Assembly: GCF_903064525.1 (NCBI RefSeq)
Contig: NZ_LR797830.1
Span: 2,170,001-2,234,000, forward strand
Source of the DNA: Methylacidimicrobium sp. AP8
GTDB lineage: Bacteria > Verrucomicrobiota > Verrucomicrobiia > Methylacidiphilales > Methylacidiphilaceae
Reading direction: 5' to 3'
Length of the DNA: 64,000 bases
A model generated the notes under the pieces. It saw only the letters and a list, made by a program, of their open reading frames with translations, searched no databases and was not told where the DNA came from. This document shows, piece after piece, positions 1-8,032 of the stretch (position 1 is the stretch's first letter; the number at the start of each line of letters is the position of its first letter). A program made the position numbers and the translations under genes.

Positions 1-281
1 CTCTTGGGACGCCTCCGCAGCCAGGACTGCTCCTGCCAGGGAGCAGGACTCCGCCGCCACCTCCGGTAGATGCCGAACCGAAAGTCGCCAGCGAAAGAGA
101 CCGAGCCCATCAGCCCGCCGGCGCTGGCGGTCGGATCGCTGCCCGCATGTGCCAGATAGGCCGCGCGCAGCCGCTCCCACTCTTCGCGCGTGCCCCGAAC
201 GATTTCGATCGGCTCCTCCGCGAGGAGATATCCGCCTCGTCCCCAAAGGGGAACGAAGCTATACTCGGTCTCCGTGCTCAT
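1..281 (-). CDS. Partial ORF, possibly N-terminus of a chorismate-binding (PabB/TrpE-like) enzyme
   Basis: An open reading frame starts at an ATG at 281 and runs off the window edge (about 93 codons). The N-terminus reads MSTETEYSFVPLWGRGGYLL and later contains GGLMGSVSFAGDFRFGIY. The last block loosely resembles the glycine-rich strand that precedes the catalytic domain in aminodeoxychorismate/anthranilate synthase component I, but the diagnostic C-terminal half is outside the window. No clear ribosome binding site is visible. It lies 31 bp downstream of the MarC-family gene on the same strand. That it is coding is likely from its codon pattern and position; the enzyme family is a guess. Confidence 0.45.
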   Translation of the reverse strand, partial: MSTETEYSFVPLWGRGGYLLAEEPIEIVRGTREEWERLRAAYLAHAGSDPTASAGGLMGSVSFAGDFRFGIYRRWRRSPAPWQEQSWLRRRPK

Positions 282-312
282 GGCTCGCGGCTGCCAGTGC
301 CAGAGGCAAGGC

Positions 313-954
313 TTACCAACGGGTATGGACGGCCGCGGCTCCGTTTGCCGCCTGGAGAGTGGCCAGCCCCTGCGCCACGATCTCCACGGCAAGAGAGGCG
401 AGGATCAGACCTGTTGCTTGGATGAGCAGAGCCATGCCCCCTTTTCCGAGCAGCCGGGCAATCCGGGAACTGCCGACTAGGATAAGATAGGTGAACAACA
501 AGATGCCGAGCAATAGGCCCATATCGATCATCTGGACGTGGATCGGATACACATTGTTGTCGGTCAGCAGGACGGCCGCCAGGATGGCCTCGGGGCTTGC
601 GATCAGCGGCATCGCCAAGGGGAAAATCGCCGGATCCTCCCCTCTAGCCGCCTTCGCCTCTTGCTGGTGCCCGAAGATCATCTGCAGGGCAAACAAAAAA
701 AGGATCGATCCGCCCGCTACCTGAAAGGAGGCGATGCGCACGTGCATCGCCTCGAGCAGTACCTGGCCAAGAAAGACCGAGCTGCCCAAGACCAGCGCGG
801 CATAGAGAACCGCCCGCCGGGCTATCGTCCTCCTTTCGGCATCGGAAAGGCCCGCGGTGAGATGAAAAAAAAAGCCCAAGACTCCCACAGGGTTGATCGT
901 GGCAAAGAAGATCAAGGAATCTTGCCCGATTTTCTGCGCGATCATCCCCGCCAT
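313..954 (-). CDS. MarC/UPF0056 family integral membrane protein
   Basis: About 213 residues with roughly six hydrophobic segments. The N-terminal block IFFATINPVGVLGFFFHLT is typical of the MarC/UPF0056 family, in which an asparagine-proline pair sits in the first helix, and a second half repeats a similar topology around PLAMPLIASPEAILA. Members are inner-membrane proteins whose transport function is unproven; an early link to multiple antibiotic resistance in E. coli was later withdrawn. The ATG at 954 is preceded by AGGAGA at good spacing, so it is preferred over an in-frame start 57 bases further upstream. It is divergent from ridA. Family assignment is firm, function is not. Confidence 0.85.
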   Translation of the reverse strand: MAGMIAQKIGQDSLIFFATINPVGVLGFFFHLTAGLSDAERRTIARRAVLYAALVLGSSVFLGQVLLEAMHVRIASFQVAGGSILFLFALQMIFGHQQEAKAARGEDPAIFPLAMPLIASPEAILAAVLLTDNNVYPIHVQMIDMGLLLGILLFTYLILVGSSRIARLLGKGGMALLIQATGLILASLAVEIVAQGLATLQAANGAAAVHTRW

Positions 955-1056
955 CAATTTCTCCTGCCGGCTCTCACTTTCGCTGTCGCCGCCACGCCGC
1001 GCAAGGCGCAAATCAATGACTTGTCAAAGACGGAGCCCTGGGCATCAATAGGTGGA

Positions 1057-1437
1057 ATGCCGCCTAAGAAAGCCGTCGTCCCCCGCCGGCTCCCCGCTGC
1101 GATCGGCCCCTATTCGCCGGGAATCACCATCGGAGAGCTCTGCTTCGTCTCCGGCCAACTTCCGCTGCCTCCGGACGGCGGGCCGCTGCCCGAAACGATC
1201 GAACGGCAGACCGAGCAGGCGATCCGCAACTTGGAGGCCGTGCTCGCGGAGGAGGGATTGGGCCTGGCGGATGTCGTCAAGGTCTCGGTCTTCTTGACCG
1301 ATCTCGACGACTTCGCCGCCATGAACGGGATCTATGCGCAACGCTTTCCGGCCCCACGGCCCGCCCGCACGGTCGTCGAGGTCAGCCGCCTTCCGCAGGG
1401 CAGCCGGATCGAAATCGAAGCGATCGCGCACCGCTAA
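1057..1437 (+). CDS. ridA: RidA family reactive enamine/imine deaminase
   Basis: 126 residues, the normal size of the YjgF/YER057c/UK114 (RidA) family, which hydrolyses reactive enamines and imines such as 2-aminoacrylate made by PLP enzymes and works as a trimer. Conserved blocks are AIGPYSPGI near residue 15, LCFVSGQLPL near 28, VVKVSVFLTDLDDFAAMN near 73 and the C-terminal RPARTVVEVSRLPQGSRIEI with the family arginine at residue 104. An AGGTGGA sequence precedes the ATG. The stop lies 5 bp before pyrE, so the two genes are probably cotranscribed. Confidence 0.93.
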   Translation: MPPKKAVVPRRLPAAIGPYSPGITIGELCFVSGQLPLPPDGGPLPETIERQTEQAIRNLEAVLAEEGLGLADVVKVSVFLTDLDDFAAMNGIYAQRFPAPRPARTVVEVSRLPQGSRIEIEAIAHR

Positions 1438-1442
1438 CTGCC

Positions 1443-1988
1443 ATGGACCTGCTCGAGCAGCTGCGCGCCACCGGCGCGCTCCTGGAAGGCCACTTCGTCC
1501 TCCGCTCCGGCTTGCACAGCCGGCAATTCCTCCAGTGTGCGCTCCTCCTGCAGCACGCCCGGCTGGCTTCGGAAGTCTGCGGATCGCTTGCCGACCGCGT
1601 CCGGGACCTCCCTTTTCCCACCGTGATCTCCACGGCGCTGGGGGGTATCCCCGTCGGGCAGGAGCTAGCCCGTCAGCTTGACCGCCGCCACATCTATACG
1701 GAAAAGGAAGGGGATCGGCTCTTCCTGAAACGATTTACGGTCGCCCGAGGCGAAGGGCTCCTCATCGCCGAAGATGTGGTGACCACAGGAGGAGCGATCC
1801 GGGAGGTCATGGCCGCCGCCCGGAGCGCGGGCGGGCGGATCGTCGGAATCGCCTGCCTGGTCGACCGGAGCCCGAAACCGATCGATTTCGGCGTCCCCTT
1901 GATTTCGCTCCTCCGGCTGCCGATCGAGGTCTTCCCGCCGGATCGGCTGCCCGAGGATCTCCGAGACATTCCCGCAGTTCGCCCATAG
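1443..1988 (+). CDS. pyrE: Orotate phosphoribosyltransferase
   Basis: 181 residues. Joins orotate to PRPP to make OMP, the fifth step of pyrimidine synthesis, in the cytoplasm. The PRPP-binding loop GLLIAEDVVTTGGAIREV is at about residues 105-122; the loop ALGGIPVGQELA (65-76) and the segment IYTEKEGDRLFLKR (84-97), with the lysine of the flexible catalytic loop, are also typical. Length fits the shorter PyrE form. It follows ridA by a few bases. No other pyrimidine gene is in the window. It could only be confused with another type I phosphoribosyltransferase. Confidence 0.92.
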   Translation: MDLLEQLRATGALLEGHFVLRSGLHSRQFLQCALLLQHARLASEVCGSLADRVRDLPFPTVISTALGGIPVGQELARQLDRRHIYTEKEGDRLFLKRFTVARGEGLLIAEDVVTTGGAIREVMAAARSAGGRIVGIACLVDRSPKPIDFGVPLISLLRLPIEVFPPDRLPEDLRDIPAVRP

Positions 1989-2016
1989 CGGAGATTTTCT
2001 TGTGAAGGAAGTTCTT

Positions 2017-2343
2017 ATGCAGGCACCCGGCTGGTGGCTTTTGGCAGGCGCCATTCTCCTCGAGGTGACGGGGACCATCTGCCTGAAGATCTCGCAGGGA
2101 TTCACCCGCGCCCTTCCCGCCGCTTTGGTGCTTGTCTTCTCCGGCGCTGCCTTTGTCTTGATGGCGCACGCCATGAAGAGCCTCGAAATGGGGGTCGCCT
2201 ACGCGGTGTGGGCGGGAGCGGGGACCGCGCTGACCGCGGTAATCGGCGTTTTCTTGCTGGGAGAGAGCTTCCATTGGCAGAAGCTCTTCGGCATTGCCTG
2301 CATCATCCTCGGCGTCACCGCTCTCCAGGCCGTCCGTAGTTGA
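2017..2343 (+). CDS. SMR-family small multidrug/guanidinium exporter
   Basis: 108 residues with four predicted transmembrane helices, the hallmark of the small multidrug resistance family (EmrE/SugE), which works as a dual-topology dimer exchanging protons for cationic drugs or guanidinium. The essential membrane glutamate is in GAILLEVTGTICLKIS (residue 15). The other family block, GVAYAVWAGAGTALTAVIG, is near residue 56. The ATG at 2017 follows AAGGAAG; an in-frame GTG 15 bases upstream is less likely because EmrE homologues start at this point. It is 28 bp after pyrE and convergent with nuoA. Substrate unknown. Confidence 0.88.
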   Translation: MQAPGWWLLAGAILLEVTGTICLKISQGFTRALPAALVLVFSGAAFVLMAHAMKSLEMGVAYAVWAGAGTALTAVIGVFLLGESFHWQKLFGIACIILGVTALQAVRS

Positions 2344-2373
2344 GCGCCCGCACGAACCGGCCGAAGCGGCAGG

Positions 2374-2751
2374 CTACCCGTGCCTAGTCCAGTCGAGCGC
2401 CTTTTTCCGCAGCTCGTAGACGAGGCCTACCCCGAGCACGGCCAGGAAGAAAAGCATGGCGAAAAGAATCCGGGGCCCGTACGCGAGCTCCTGGCGATAG
2501 ACGACTGCCCAGGCGAAAAAGAAGACGGTCTCGATGTCGAAGAGGATAAAGAGCATCGCCACCATGTAAAACTTGACGGTGAAACGGGGATTCGTCGGGC
2601 CCATCGGATCCTTCCCGCATTCGTAGGGAATGTCCTTGGCCGGGGTCCGGCGTCCCCGCTGGCCGAGCAGGATCGCTCCTCCCAGCATGGAGACGGCGAC
2701 CACGACTGCGATCACCGTCTGGAACAAGATTGGGACATACTCAAGATTCAT
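2374..2751 (-). CDS. nuoA: NADH-quinone oxidoreductase subunit A
   Basis: 125 residues, three transmembrane helices. Subunit A of proton-pumping complex I sits at the junction of the peripheral and membrane arms. Diagnostic blocks are DIPYECGKDPMGP, with the conserved cysteine of the loop after helix 1, and FYMVAMLFILFDIETVFFF in helix 2. The ATG at 2751 has GGAGGG seven bases upstream and beats an in-frame start 12 bases earlier. The gene stands alone: nuoB-H do not follow it, and the nuoI-N block lies 38 kb away, so complex I is encoded in at least two places. Confidence 0.95.
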   Translation of the reverse strand: MNLEYVPILFQTVIAVVVAVSMLGGAILLGQRGRRTPAKDIPYECGKDPMGPTNPRFTVKFYMVAMLFILFDIETVFFFAWAVVYRQELAYGPRILFAMLFFLAVLGVGLVYELRKKALDWTRHG

Positions 2752-2874
2752 GCTACCCTCCAATCGGACACCCTACGAAGAACCCTCTCACGGGGAAAGC
2801 ACGTTTTTCCTCTTTTCCAACGGGTGGCCTCTTGGGAAAAACGGACAAGAACGAAGAGGAAGCGGCGCACGGGC

Positions 2875-3438
2875 ATGCGGCTTTTTTTCGCACTCTGGCC
2901 GTCCCCACGAGAGCAGGTGCGCTTCCGGGAGGCCGCGCAAGGTTTCGAACGGACCGTCTCCTGCCGGTGGACCGCCCAGGAGAACCTCCATCTGACTCTT
3001 CTCTTCCTCCCTTCGGTGGATGAGGAGCGGATCGACTCTCTTATTTCTCTGGTTACCCCTTGCGCGCTCCCCAGGATTTGTCTCCATCTCGACCGGCTGC
3101 TCTTGCAGCCTGCCGGTCGGGAAGGCCTCCTCTGGCTAGCTCCGAGCGAGCGTTCGGCGGCTCTGGAACATCTGGTCGAATCCCTCCGGAAAGGGCTTCC
3201 CGCCGCCGGAGTCCCACGCCGGGAAGGACCGCCGTTCTTTCCGCACATCACCTTGGCGCGCCGCGTGATTCTGCCGACTTCGCGGAGAAGCGGCGGGCGG
3301 CAGCCGGTTCTGTTGCACCGGCTCGCATGCCCGATCGACTGGTCGGTCCGGGAGATGGCGCTTGTCCGCTCGGAGACCCTGCCGGAAGGCAGCCGTTACC
3401 GCCGGCTCGCATCCTGGACTCTGCCTGCGCCGGCCTAG
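2875..3438 (+). CDS. thpR: RNA 2',3'-cyclic phosphodiesterase (2H phosphoesterase, LigT/ThpR)
   Basis: 187 residues. The two HxT motifs that define the 2H phosphoesterase fold are present: NLHLTL at residue 39 and FPHITLAR at residue 124. The N-terminus MRLFFALWPS matches the ThpR start closely. Family members open 2',3'-cyclic phosphates on RNA to 2'-phosphates; the physiological substrate is generally unknown. The start is the first ATG of the conserved domain; no strong ribosome binding site precedes it. It is divergent from nuoA and about 50 bp before purB. Confidence 0.88.
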   Translation: MRLFFALWPSPREQVRFREAAQGFERTVSCRWTAQENLHLTLLFLPSVDEERIDSLISLVTPCALPRICLHLDRLLLQPAGREGLLWLAPSERSAALEHLVESLRKGLPAAGVPRREGPPFFPHITLARRVILPTSRRSGGRQPVLLHRLACPIDWSVREMALVRSETLPEGSRYRRLASWTLPAPA

Positions 3439-3485
3439 CCGAACTCCCCTTGTAATTTGCACAAGAAGCCCGTACGGAAAGAGAC

Positions 3486-4793
3486 ATGCTGGCACGTTAT
3501 AGCCGAGAGCCGATGCGGGCCCTGTGGCGCGAGGAGCGCCGCCTCGAGCTCTGGTTGGAAATCGAGCTTCTGGCCGTCGAGGCGATGGCGCGCCTGGGGC
3601 ACGTCCCCGCCGCGGAGGCGGCACGGATTCGTGAACGGGTCAGCTTTTCCTTGGCCGAAGTCCAGAAACGGGAAGAGCAGACCCAACACGAGATCCTCGC
3701 CTTCCTGGAAGAGATCGCCGCGCACGCCGGACCGGCGGGCCGCTGGCTGCACCATGGCCTCACGTCCTCGGACATTCTCGACACCGCCCTCGCTCTTCAG
3801 CTTCGCGCGGCCTGCGATCTCCTTCACCAGGACCTGCTCGCCCTCCGGATCACGATCGGGGAGCAGGCACGCCGCTATGCTTTCGTGCCCATGATCGGCC
3901 GGACGCACGGCGTCCATGCCGAGCCGATCACCTACGGCCTCAAGCTGGCCTTGATGTACGATGAGTTCGGCCGCGCCGCCGAACGGCTGCTGGCGGCGCG
4001 GGAGCAGATCTCGGTCGGAAAGCTCTCCGGCGCGGTCGGCACCTATGCGCACGTCGACCCCGCCGTGGAAGAGGAGGTCTGCCGGAAGCTCGGCCTGACT
4101 CCCGCGCCCGCATCTAACCAGATCATCCAGAGGGACCGGCACGCCGCCCTGGTCACAACCCTCGCCTTGATCGGCGCCAGCGTCGAGCGATGGGCCATCG
4201 AGTTCCGCCATTTGCAGCGGACGGAGGTCCTCGAGGTCGAGGAGCCGTTCGCGAAGGGGCAAAAAGGAAGCAGCGCGATGCCCCACAAGCGGAATCCGAT
4301 CCTTTCCGAACGGCTTTGCGGCCTTGCGCGCCTCTTGCGCGGCTACGCTCTGGCCGCCATGGAGAACGTGCCGCTCTGGCATGAGCGCGACATCTCCCAC
4401 TCTTCGGCCGAGCGGGTGATCTTCCCCGACGCCACCACCATCCTCGATTATATGCTTGTCGTGCTGGACCGTCTGGTCGCGGATCAATCGGTCTATCCCG
4501 AGCGGATGGCCGAAAACCTGTCACGATCCAAAGGGCTCTTCGCGTCGGAAGCGATTCTGCTCGCCTTGGTCCGGAAGGGGTTGTCGCGCAAAGACGCCTA
4601 CGAGCTTGTCCAGGAAGCCGCGATGCGCTGCTGGCGCGGAAAGGAGTCGTTCGCCGCCTGCCTGCGGGCCACGCCCAAGATCGCGCAGCTTCTCACTTCG
4701 CAGGAGATCGAGCAGGCCTGCGACTGGAAGAGCTATTGCCGCCATATTGCCGATACCTTCAAAAGAGTTGGCTTGGAGGCCCCGGAGCCATAG
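3486..4793 (+). CDS. purB: Adenylosuccinate lyase
   Basis: 435 residues, the size of the Bacillus-type enzyme. It cleaves SAICAR to AICAR and adenylosuccinate to AMP in purine synthesis. The fumarase/aspartase superfamily signature GSSAMPHKRNPILSE, carrying the flexible catalytic serine loop, is at about residues 260-274; GLTSSDILDTA is near 93 and the general-acid block IGRTHGVHAEP near 138. It begins a tightly packed purB-purS-purQ-methyltransferase unit and ends 6 bp before purS. Confidence 0.96.
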   Translation: MLARYSREPMRALWREERRLELWLEIELLAVEAMARLGHVPAAEAARIRERVSFSLAEVQKREEQTQHEILAFLEEIAAHAGPAGRWLHHGLTSSDILDTALALQLRAACDLLHQDLLALRITIGEQARRYAFVPMIGRTHGVHAEPITYGLKLALMYDEFGRAAERLLAAREQISVGKLSGAVGTYAHVDPAVEEEVCRKLGLTPAPASNQIIQRDRHAALVTTLALIGASVERWAIEFRHLQRTEVLEVEEPFAKGQKGSSAMPHKRNPILSERLCGLARLLRGYALAAMENVPLWHERDISHSSAERVIFPDATTILDYMLVVLDRLVADQSVYPERMAENLSRSKGLFASEAILLALVRKGLSRKDAYELVQEAAMRCWRGKESFAACLRATPKIAQLLTSQEIEQACDWKSYCRHIADTFKRVGLEAPEP

Positions 4794-4799
4794 ATTGCG

Positions 4800-5060
4800 A
4801 TGGCGATGATTCGAGCCCGGATATCCATTTTGCCAAAGCGCACCGTCTTCGATCCCCAAGGGGAGACCGTTCGCCATGCGTTAGGCCACTTCGGGCTGGC
4901 TCCCGTGGAGCGCGTCCGCGTGGGGAAGGAAATCGAGTTGGAGTTCCCTGCTGATACGGATCCGTCGGCCATACGGTCCCGACTCGAAGCGGTCGCGCGG
5001 GATTTCCTATCCAACCCCGTCGTCGAAGAGTTCGAGCTCCATTTCGAAGGGCTGCCATGA
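4800..5060 (+). CDS. purS: Phosphoribosylformylglycinamidine synthase subunit PurS
   Basis: 86 residues, the usual size of PurS, the small structural subunit that bridges PurL and PurQ in the three-part FGAM synthase. The sequence shows the family pattern [20 protein letters not shown], then [14 protein letters not shown] and a C-terminal [11 protein letters not shown]. Two in-frame ATGs (4800 and 4806) are possible starts. The last four bases overlap the purQ start (ATGA), which implies translational coupling. No purL follows in this window. Confidence 0.93.
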   Translation: MAMIRARISILPKRTVFDPQGETVRHALGHFGLAPVERVRVGKEIELEFPADTDPSAIRSRLEAVARDFLSNPVVEEFELHFEGLP

Positions 5061-5788
5061 GATGGGGCGTGGTCGTCTTCCCCGGATCGAATTGCGATCG
5101 TGACTGCCTATTCGTGCTCCGGAGCGTCCTCGGCCACGAGGCGGTAACAATCTGGCATGACCAGCGCGTGCTGCCCGCCGTGGACGCCGTCGTGCTTCCC
5201 GGCGGCTTCTCGTATGGTGACTATCTCCGGGCCGGAGCGCTCGCCGCCTTCTCCCCGATCATGGCGGCGGTCGGGCGGGCGGCGCGCAGCGGCCTGCCGG
5301 TCCTCGGCATCTGCAACGGCTTTCAGATCCTCTGCGAAGCGGGGCTCCTTCCCGGTGCTTTGTTGACCAACGCCGACGGTCTCTTCCATTGCCATCCGGT
5401 CCGGTTGCGCGTCGAAACCAGCTGCTGCCTCTTCACCCGGAGCTACACGACCGGGGAGGTCATCCGGATGCCGATCGCGCACGGCCAAGGCCGGTACTAT
5501 GCCGACTCGGCGACGCTCGATCGGCTGGAACGGTCCGGCTCGATCCTTTTCCGCTATTGCGATGCCTGCGGGGAAACCACGCCGGAATCCAATCCCAACG
5601 GATCCTTCGCGAATATCGCCGGAATTTGCAACGAAGAAGGAAATGTGGTCGGGCTCATGCCGCATCCGGAGCGCGCCTGCGACCCCCTGCTCGCTTCGAC
5701 CGACGGGATCCGGCTCTTTCTCTCTCCCGGCTCTCCGCGGCCCCGGAAGGAGCTTCGGGCCGCCCATGCCGCCAGCGCCCTTGGATAA
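5057..5788 (+). CDS. purQ: Phosphoribosylformylglycinamidine synthase glutaminase subunit PurQ
   Basis: 243 residues. A class I glutamine amidotransferase that supplies ammonia for conversion of FGAR to FGAM. The nucleophilic cysteine is C86 in [15 protein letters not shown]; the catalytic His-Glu pair lies in [12 protein letters not shown] near the C-terminus. The N-terminus [12 protein letters not shown] and the block [14 protein letters not shown] are characteristic. The C-terminal tail is slightly long and overlaps the next gene by 23 bp. PurL, the synthase subunit it needs, must be encoded elsewhere. Confidence 0.96.
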   Translation: MRWGVVVFPGSNCDRDCLFVLRSVLGHEAVTIWHDQRVLPAVDAVVLPGGFSYGDYLRAGALAAFSPIMAAVGRAARSGLPVLGICNGFQILCEAGLLPGALLTNADGLFHCHPVRLRVETSCCLFTRSYTTGEVIRMPIAHGQGRYYADSATLDRLERSGSILFRYCDACGETTPESNPNGSFANIAGICNEEGNVVGLMPHPERACDPLLASTDGIRLFLSPGSPRPRKELRAAHAASALG

Positions 5789-6374
5789 CCTCGATCAGCC
5801 CGCTTATTGGGACGACCGGTACCGCCGCGGGGATACGCCCTGGGATCGCGGAACGCACTCGCCCGCCCTGGAAGACGCCTTGCGGCGCTTGCCCCCGCCC
5901 GGCCGTGTTCTTGTTCCCGGTTGCGGGGTCGGCCATGATGTCCGCTTTCTGGCGGTCTGCGGCTGGCAGGCGGTCGGCATTGATTTCTCGCCGGCCGCCA
6001 TCGCCGAGGCCCGGAGACGGGGAGGTCCGGAAGGCGCCGTGTATGAAGAAGGCGACTTCTTTGCCCTGCCGCAGCGGCTCGCCGGAAGCTTCGACCTGGT
6101 ATGGGAACACACCTGCTTCTGTGCGATCCCCCCGGAGCGCAGGGAAGATTACGTCCGAGCGGCTTACGGAGCCTTGCGGCCCGGCGGCAAGCTCCTGGGC
6201 GTCTTCTTCCTCCGGACGGGCCCGGATGATCCGCCCCCTTATTCTTTCACGCTCAAGGAGCTCGACTCCTATTTCGGATGCCGCTTTCTTCTCGAGGCCG
6301 AGTGGCTTCCCAGCCACTGCTATCCGGGAAGAGAGGGCGAAGAGATCCTCCGCCTCTTCGCTCGGAAAGATTGA
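5766..6374 (+). CDS. Class I SAM-dependent methyltransferase, thiopurine-methyltransferase-like
   Basis: About 202 residues. The N-terminus [16 protein letters not shown] is typical of the TPMT-like family, followed by the SAM-binding motif [17 protein letters not shown] (about 47-63), the acidic end of strand 2 in [14 protein letters not shown] and the block [13 protein letters not shown]. Members methylate thiols, thiopurines or selenium/tellurium compounds. It overlaps purQ by 23 bp, so it is in the purine operon, although a link to purine metabolism is not shown. Substrate unknown. Confidence 0.85.
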   Translation: MPPAPLDNLDQPAYWDDRYRRGDTPWDRGTHSPALEDALRRLPPPGRVLVPGCGVGHDVRFLAVCGWQAVGIDFSPAAIAEARRRGGPEGAVYEEGDFFALPQRLAGSFDLVWEHTCFCAIPPERREDYVRAAYGALRPGGKLLGVFFLRTGPDDPPPYSFTLKELDSYFGCRFLLEAEWLPSHCYPGREGEEILRLFARKD

Positions 6375-6448
6375 TCGGGCCGTCTGGCGGGGCGTCCGCC
6401 ACGGCTTGTCGGGAGCGGAAGGCGCGCAGCGCAGGAACCAACGTGGAC

Positions 6449-8032
6449 ATGCATTCGCGTAGCGTGGAAGACTTGCCTTCTTCTCGACCCCTGTTCCTTC
6501 CCCTGACCCGCCTCGACTGGGCGATGGCCGCCGGCTTCCTGCTCATCGCCATTTTCCGGCTCCTCTATGCCCTTACCCTGGATCTGCTACCCGACGAGGC
6601 CCACTACTGGCTTTGGGCCCAGCATCCCGCGCTTTCCTACGCCACCAAGGGCCCGGTGGTCGCTTGGATGATCGGCCTGGGCACCCTGCTCTTCGGAGAC
6701 TCCGTCCTCGGAGTCCGCATTCCCAGCGTCTTGCTTTCGGTCGGAACCGGCTGGCTCTTTTACCGACTGGGGCAGCGGCTCTTCTCCTCCCGGTGCGGGG
6801 TTGTCGCGGCCGCCCTCGCTGCCCTCCTTCCGATTTTTGCGGTGGGGTCGGTGCTGATGACCATCGATTCGCCGTCGGTTTTCTTCTGGCTTTTGGCCGC
6901 TGCATGGTTTTGGGAAGGCCTCGAGAATCCATCTCCATGGCCATGGGTGGCTTCGGGGCTGGCGGTCGCCGCCGGATTTGCGGCCAAATTCGTCAACTGG
7001 TTCGAACCGCTCTCCTTCGCGCTCTTTCTCCTCCATAGCCGCAAAATGCGATCCTGGCTCTTTTCGACCCGTTTCTTGCTCCTTCTCGGCTCCGCCTCCA
7101 TCGGGCTCCTCCCCTTCCTAGCATGGAACAGGGCGCACGGCGGGATCACGATCGCCCATCTCCTCCACCGAGGCGGGTTGCACGAACCCTTCACCCTCCA
7201 ACCGGCGGAATTCGCCAAATTCTGGATCGAGCAGGCGCTCTCGCTTTCGCCCCTCGCATTCCTCGCCCTCCTTTGGGCGGCCGTTGCCGGGCTTCGCGAC
7301 CGGTCCTCCGCCCGGCCCTCCCTCTTTCTGGCTTCGCTCTTTTTTCCTGTCTTCCTCTTCTACGCAATCTTGAGCCTCCATCAGGCCGCTAAGGCCAACT
7401 GGACCGTCACGGGCGTTTCTGCGGCGCTGATCGCGGCGGCGGCCTATTGGGACGACCGCGCTCGCCGCTCCTCTTGGGCTCGGATCTTCGTGGGAGCCGG
7501 TCTCATCCTGGCCCTGGTCGAGACCGCTTTTCTCCATGGATTGGGCTCCGGCCTCCTGGGACCCAAGGACCCGCTCCTCCGCGCCCGCGGCTGGGCGCAG
7601 ATCGCCGAGGAGGCCGAACGGCAGGCATCGCTCACCCATCCCGATTTCTGGATCGGAAACGATTATGCCGTGGCGAGCGAAATCGCCTTTTACACCCACC
7701 GGAAGGAGGTCTTCGTGCCGAGCTTCCGAAAGCAGGGGACGCAGTTCGCGCTCTGGCCGGGCTATCACGCTTCTCCGAGGAGGCGCGCCCTCTACATCTC
7801 GAGCGAGACCGAGGGGACCGTGCCCGCGGAGCTGCTCCGCGAGTTTCCGGACGCCCGCTACCTCGGCGGAACTTGGCGGCAATGGAAGGGCCGGCGCATC
7901 GAGTACTTCCGCTTCTGGCTCCTGGGCGGCTCGTCGGAGAACCGGACGGACGCCGGTCACAATTCGAGTGTTTCGCCCGGCGGGGGAACGATCACTTCCA
8001 GGCCGGGTCTCTCTTCGCGAAGCCGCTCCTGA
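6449..8032 (+). CDS. GT39/ArnT-like membrane glycosyltransferase
   Basis: About 527 residues with around ten hydrophobic segments. After the first helix comes LLPDEAHYWLWAQHP, the acidic DE pair (D49-E50) of the GT-C fold seen in the ArnT/protein-mannosyltransferase (GT39) family, which transfers sugars from polyprenyl-phosphate donors on the periplasmic side. AFAAKFVNWFEP-like and MTIDSPSVFFWLLA blocks also fit the family (the actual text reads AAGFAAKFVNWFEP). The ATG at 6449 is chosen; an in-frame GTG at 6443 is closer to an AGGAA sequence. The last 76 bases overlap the convergent gene downstream. Donor and acceptor are unknown; lipid A or a membrane lipid are possibilities. Confidence 0.8.
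   Translation: MHSRSVEDLPSSRPLFLPLTRLDWAMAAGFLLIAIFRLLYALTLDLLPDEAHYWLWAQHPALSYATKGPVVAWMIGLGTLLFGDSVLGVRIPSVLLSVGTGWLFYRLGQRLFSSRCGVVAAALAALLPIFAVGSVLMTIDSPSVFFWLLAAAWFWEGLENPSPWPWVASGLAVAAGFAAKFVNWFEPLSFALFLLHSRKMRSWLFSTRFLLLLGSASIGLLPFLAWNRAHGGITIAHLLHRGGLHEPFTLQPAEFAKFWIEQALSLSPLAFLALLWAAVAGLRDRSSARPSLFLASLFFPVFLFYAILSLHQAAKANWTVTGVSAALIAAAAYWDDRARRSSWARIFVGAGLILALVETAFLHGLGSGLLGPKDPLLRARGWAQIAEEAERQASLTHPDFWIGNDYAVASEIAFYTHRKEVFVPSFRKQGTQFALWPGYHASPRRRALYISSETEGTVPAELLREFPDARYLGGTWRQWKGRRIEYFRFWLLGGSSENRTDAGHNSSVSPGGGTITSRPGLSSRSRS

Noticed and set aside
538-1056. Plus-strand N-terminal extension of ridA over the MarC gene
   Set aside because: It is the antisense frame of the MarC gene; RidA homologues start at 1057.
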